From positions 1 to 64,000 of the forward strand of contig CBDHGH010000003.1 of the NCBI GenBank assembly GCA_965263065.1: DNA of 64,000 bases, given 5' to 3'. The DNA comes from TK10-74A sp965263065. Lineage in GTDB: Bacteria; Chloroflexota; Dehalococcoidia; Bin125. A program made the translations under genes and the position numbers. Every line of letters begins with the position of its first letter. Position 1 is the first letter of the stretch. Shown one piece after another: positions 60,722 to 64,000 of this stretch. Below the pieces are notes generated by a model. That model ran no database searches. It was not told the origin of the DNA and saw nothing but the letters and a program-made list of their open reading frames with translations.

Positions 60722-62368
60722 CTAGTCGCGCCGCGTCGCCTCCGCGCGCGACGCGATCTCCTTGATGAGCAGCACGGCGGTCGTGCCGTCCCCCGTGCCT
60801 GCGGACGGCACGACCGCCCGCCGATAGTACCGGTAGCCCCGCGCCGCCCACTCGGCGCGCGTCCAGCCCTGCGCCTCCGTCTGCGGACGCAGGACGGCGA
60901 GCGCCCAGCGCCGGCCGGCGCCCGCCGCCGACGCCTCGGCGGTGTCGAGCAGCCGTGCGGCCAGTCCGTGGTCGCGCCAGGCCGGCGCGATCAGCAAGTG
61001 ATCGAGGCGGGCGCGCAAGTCTGAGGCCGCCGCGCCGGGGTTGTCGAGCGTGGCGCTGACGCCGCCGACTACGGCGTCAGCGTTCAGGGCATCGCCGGCC
61101 AGGGCCACCCAAGCGGCGTCGCCGCTGGTGGATGCGGCGGCGGCGAACCCGGCCTGCAGGGCGTCGCGCAGGGCGACATCCTCCGCGAGCGCCGCCACGG
61201 GCGCCGCGTCGGCGGGGGTGGCGCGGCGGATCGAGAGCGTCTCCGCGGGGGCGGGCGGGACGGGACGGGCGGTGACGAGCAGGTCCCCGCCCAGGTGATC
61301 GACGCGCAGGTCGCGCAGCTGCACGACGTCGGCCATGCGCAGCGCGCCGATCCCGACGACGGCCGCCGCCGCGTCGCCGCCGATCACCATCGGCGCGACC
61401 ACGGCGCGGACCTCCTGCACGAGGCGGGCGTCGAAGAATGCCCCGTGGACACGGCCGCCGCCCTCGACGATCAGCGAGACGACGCCCTCCTCGCCCAGCC
61501 AGTCGAGCAGCGCCTGCAGGTCGACCCGGCCATCGGCGGCGGCCGGGAACTCCACCACGCTCGCGCCCGCCGCTTCGATTGCGGCGCGCCAATCGGCGGG
61601 GGCGGCGGGGGTGGAGCAGACCACGGTGCGAGCCACCTCCTGCTCGCCGAGCACCCGCGCGCTCGGCGGGGTGCGTCCGCGACTGTCCAGCACCAGACGC
61701 AGCGGCTGCGACATGACCGCCGGGGCCGGGTTCGGACGCGCCGTCAGCTGCGGGTCGTCGAGCAGGATCGTGTCGACGCCCACGAGGATGGCGTCGTGCC
61801 GCACGCGCAGCCGGTGCGACCAGGCGCGCGTCTGCGGGCCGCTCACCCAACGCGAGTCGCCGCTGGTCGCGGCGATCTTGCCATCGAGCGAGGCGGCCCA
61901 CTTGGCGATCACGAAGGGCCGGCCCGTGCGACGGTGCTGGGTGTAAGCGCGGTAGTGCTCCATCGCCGCACGGGCGCCGTCGCCGCCGCGCACGATCAGG
62001 CCGGCCTCGCGCAGCCGGGCGATGCCACGCCCGTCGACACGGGCATCCGGGTCCGCGAACGCGACGACGACCTCCCGCAGGCCGGCGGCCAGGATCGCCT
62101 CCGTGCAGGGCGGGGTGCGGCCGTGCACCGAGCAGGGCTCCAGGGTCACGTAGAGGGTCGCGCCGCGGGCGGCGTCGCCGGCCTGACGCAGCGCCGCGAC
62201 TTCGGCGTGGGGGCCGCCGGGCGGCGACGTCGCGCCCTCGCCGACGATGCGGCCGTCGCGCACGATCACGGCGCCCACGGCGGGGTTGGGGCTGGTGGTC
62301 CCCAGCACGCCGCGCGCGAGCTCCAGGGCCCGCGCCATGTGGCGCGACACGCCGTCGGCGGTGCTCAC
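60722..62368 (-). CDS. ribD: RibD deaminase/reductase fused to a GNAT acetyltransferase
   Basis: 548 residues from GTG 62368, which overlaps the dcd stop (GTGA). Residues 8-150 are the pyrimidine deaminase with His54-Ala-Glu56 and the zinc cysteines Cys79 and Cys88 (EPCSVHGRTPPC). Residues about 165-385 are the reductase (FVIAKWAASLDGKIA, ILVGVDTILLDDPQLT, the LIVEGGGRVHG segment). From about residue 390 a GNAT domain begins (LSIRRATPADAAPVAAL) with the acetyl-CoA loop LIAPAWRDHGLAARLLD. A RibD-GNAT fusion is not standard; the third domain's substrate is unknown. Confidence 0.92.
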   Translation of the reverse strand: MSTADGVSRHMARALELARGVLGTTSPNPAVGAVIVRDGRIVGEGATSPPGGPHAEVAALRQAGDAARGATLYVTLEPCSVHGRTPPCTEAILAAGLREVVVAFADPDARVDGRGIARLREAGLIVRGGDGARAAMEHYRAYTQHRRTGRPFVIAKWAASLDGKIAATSGDSRWVSGPQTRAWSHRLRVRHDAILVGVDTILLDDPQLTARPNPAPAVMSQPLRLVLDSRGRTPPSARVLGEQEVARTVVCSTPAAPADWRAAIEAAGASVVEFPAAADGRVDLQALLDWLGEEGVVSLIVEGGGRVHGAFFDARLVQEVRAVVAPMVIGGDAAAAVVGIGALRMADVVQLRDLRVDHLGGDLLVTARPVPPAPAETLSIRRATPADAAPVAALAEDVALRDALQAGFAAAASTSGDAAWVALAGDALNADAVVGGVSATLDNPGAAASDLRARLDHLLIAPAWRDHGLAARLLDTAEASAAGAGRRWALAVLRPQTEAQGWTRAEWAARGYRYYRRAVVPSAGTGDGTTAVLLIKEIASRAEATRRD

Positions 62369-62943
62369 CACTCGCCCGCCTCCTCCCAGATGCGGCTCGT
62401 CAGGGCGGCGTCCTGGCCCGCGTACTTGTCGCCGGGCGCGGCGCCGTAGGGGCGCTCGGCGGGGGAGCTGAGCGGCTGGAAAGTGAACGCGCAGATGCGC
62501 ATGCCGGGGTACAGCGCGACGGGCATGACGCCCAGGTTGCCCAGCTCCATCGTCGCGTGGCCGTCCCAGCCGGCGTGAAACAGGCTGGCGGTGCTGTGCA
62601 CGATGATGCCCAGCCGGGCCAGGCTGCTGCGACCCTCCAGCCGGGCCACCACGTCGGGGCCCAGACGCAGGCGCTCCAACGTCGTGGCGAGGACGAGCTC
62701 CTGCGGATGCACGATGAACCGATCGCCGGGCGCGAGATCGACGCGCCGGGTCGCGCCCGTCGCGGTGGCGGGATCGCGCGGGTCGATGCAGGCCTGCTTG
62801 TTGCGCTCGAAGATCAGGAAGCGCGAGCCCAGGCGCAGGTCGACGGAGTCGGGACCGATGCGCACGTCCAGCCCGTCGTCGGGGTCCAGCGCGATGCGGC
62901 CCGCGCGCAGGGCGGCCCGAATGTCGCGGTCGGAGAGCTGCAC
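62365..62943 (-). CDS. dcd: dCTP deaminase (Dcd)
   Basis: 192 residues from GTG 62943, with GGAGG 6 bases upstream. The dCTP deaminase/dUTPase trimer motifs are visible: SDRDIRAALRAGRI, IGPDSVDLRLGSRF, LEGRSSLARLGIIVHSTA and AGWDGHATMELGN with the catalytic Glu. It produces dUTP, or dUMP if bifunctional; the two types cannot be told apart here. It opens the minus-strand run into ribD, so it may share a transcript with the riboflavin genes. Confidence 0.92.
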   Translation of the reverse strand: MQLSDRDIRAALRAGRIALDPDDGLDVRIGPDSVDLRLGSRFLIFERNKQACIDPRDPATATGATRRVDLAPGDRFIVHPQELVLATTLERLRLGPDVVARLEGRSSLARLGIIVHSTASLFHAGWDGHATMELGNLGVMPVALYPGMRICAFTFQPLSSPAERPYGAAPGDKYAGQDAALTSRIWEEAGEW

Positions 62944-63063
62944 GCCAGACCTCCTCCAGTGCGGGCGCCGGACGCGATCCACGGCGCCGGGCCACCCGTG
63001 CGACCGATCTTCGCACGCCGGGGCGGGGGAGCGCCTACCCGGGTGGGCGGGGCGGTCGGGGCG

Positions 63064-64000
63064 CTAAGCCGTCCGGCGTCGCAGCCAGAGCGCCGCGCCG
63101 AGTCCCAGCGCGACCAGCACGGCGAGGGCGATCTCCAACGGCCGCATGAAGCCGGGGCGGGATTCGTCGACCAGGACCGCGTCGGGCTCGACGGCGTCGC
63201 CGCCGGCGTCCGGGGTACGGCTCGCCGCGACGCCGCTTGCCTCGTCCTCCGCGTCGCCCGCCGATTCGGCGTCGGCGGCGGGGGCGGGGGCGGCGTCGGC
63301 GTCGGCGGGAGCCGCGGCCTCGTCATCCGAGGGTTGGCTATCAGCGGCTGTAGCGGTGGCCTCCTCGTCGTCGCGCTCGGCGCGATCGTCGGCGGCGGCG
63401 TCATCCGCGTCCGATTCCTCGGCGGCGGCCTCGTCCTCGACGGCCTCCTCCGCGGCCTCATCCTCGATCGGCTCGGCGTCGGCTGGCTCGGACTCCGCGT
63501 CCGCGTCGGTCTCCGCGTCGGGCTCTGGTTCTTCAGCGTCGGGCGACTCCTCCTTGGCCGCGGTTTCGTCCGCAGTGTCGTCCGCGGGTTCGTCCGCCGC
63601 TGCGTCGGCCTGCGCTGCGTCCGGCTCCTCCGACGCCGCAGCGGGCTCCTCGGCCTGCTCCTCGGCGGCATCCTCGACGGGATCCTCGGCGGCATCCTCA
63701 GCAGTATCGTCAGCAGTGTCGTCCGCCCGCGCGGGCGGGGCCGCCTCGGCCTGATCGACCTGCGCCGCTTCCGGCTCGGCTTCGGCCTCCGCCGACGGCT
63801 GCGCCTCGGTCGCGGACGCATCCGCCGCCTCGTCACCGGACGGCTCGCCGGCCGCGGGCGCTTCAGCGGCGGAGTCGTCGGCCGAGGGGTCGGGTTCGGC
63901 TGCGTCGGCGGCGGGCGGATCCTCCTCGGCGGCGGCCGACTCGTCGGCGGTTGCTTCAACGGAGTCATCGGCGGCGACGGCGGCCTCGTCGGCGGCGACC
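63064..64000 (-). CDS. Acidic, C-terminally membrane-anchored protein, 5' end outside window
   Basis: The frame is open from the right edge (64000) to a TAG at 63066-63064, about 311 residues with no start in the window. About 265 residues are almost entirely Asp, Glu, Ala, Ser and Pro. Then come ESRPGFMRPLE and a hydrophobic helix (IALAVLVALGLGAALWL) ending in RRRTA, a stop-transfer. The layout parallels the C-terminal half of the LysM protein at 30749. A surface stalk or adhesin-like spacer is likely. The frames on the opposite strand and in other phases (Arg/Pro- or Ser-rich) are shadows. Confidence 0.75.
   Translation of the reverse strand, partial: VAADEAAVAADDSVEATADESAAAEEDPPAADAAEPDPSADDSAAEAPAAGEPSGDEAADASATEAQPSAEAEAEPEAAQVDQAEAAPPARADDTADDTAEDAAEDPVEDAAEEQAEEPAAASEEPDAAQADAAADEPADDTADETAAKEESPDAEEPEPDAETDADAESEPADAEPIEDEAAEEAVEDEAAAEESDADDAAADDRAERDDEEATATAADSQPSDDEAAAPADADAAPAPAADAESAGDAEDEASGVAASRTPDAGGDAVEPDAVLVDESRPGFMRPLEIALAVLVALGLGAALWLRRRTA

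Noticed and set aside
62365..63062. FMN riboswitch ahead of the riboflavin genes
   Set aside because: ribD starts inside the dcd stop, and the gap before dcd (62944-63063) shows none of the conserved RFN-element segments I would expect.
62814..63968. 384-codon Arg/Pro-rich minus-strand frame
   Set aside because: It is a phase shadow of the acidic protein ending at 63064: its amino-acid bias is exactly what the Asp/Glu/Ala codons give when read one base off, and it runs across the dcd start.

Overview
The window is very GC-rich, densely coded, and packed with start/stop overlaps of the GTGA and ATGA type. It looks like a chromosomal segment from a high-GC member of the Chloroflexota, probably a marine or sponge-associated Dehalococcoidia/SAR202-like lineage. 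That placement is inference. It rests on repeated family III CoA-transferases, a tungsten-type aldehyde oxidoreductase, flavin monooxygenases, biotin and heme clusters typical of that phylum, and membrane proteins with long acidic or Ala-rich spacers. No rRNA, tRNA, CRISPR array or insertion sequence is visible, and no gap between genes exceeds about 300 bases.

Region 1 (0-31 kb) is mostly accessory catabolism. It starts with the end of a DUF4129 membrane protein, a VOC protein and a pair of overlapping CaiB/BaiF CoA-transferases, followed by a bioA-bioF-bioD operon. Next come a luciferase-like oxidoreductase, a CoA-transferase with a phosphotriesterase-type hydrolase, MBL and SDR enzymes, a ThuA-like protein, an aldehyde:ferredoxin oxidoreductase with a MoaD-like partner, and two aldo/keto reductases. 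The most unusual part is 19.7-30.6 kb. On the minus strand an 812-residue fused CoA-transferase precedes a GrdB-like protein whose frame runs through an in-frame UGA, with a convincing bacterial SECIS hairpin just after it (a selenoprotein). Divergently, a plus-strand operon encodes a Baeyer-Villiger-type monooxygenase, a CoA-transferase, an acyl-CoA carboxylase carboxyltransferase and a second 812-residue fused CoA-transferase.

Region 2 (31-42 kb) is rich in envelope proteins. It holds a LysM protein, an SDR/hydroxypyruvate-isomerase pair, a membrane-anchored molybdopterin oxidoreductase with an Ala/Glu spacer of about 180 residues, an orphan amino-acid binding lipoprotein, a membrane-anchored alpha/beta hydrolase, a small repeat lipoprotein bracketed by a 60-bp direct repeat, an internally deleted peptide-binding protein, a lipoprotein with three Cys-rich repeats, and a VanW protein.

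Region 3 (42-64 kb) is mostly housekeeping on the minus strand. A yhaN-yhaO DNA-repair pair, visibly lower in GC, is followed by dnaN. Then comes a tightly overlapping tetrapyrrole operon, in transcription order: a MerR-like regulator, siroheme synthase, hemA, hemC, a cobA-hemD fusion, hemB, a HAD phosphatase and hemL. It has a recognisable promoter and four 10-bp direct repeats in its leader. A small lower-GC island carries a Panacea/SocA-domain antitoxin-like gene with a 61-codon partner. After it lies a riboflavin operon: dcd, a ribD-acetyltransferase fusion, ribE, ribBA and ribH. A very acidic, C-terminally anchored protein runs off the right edge.
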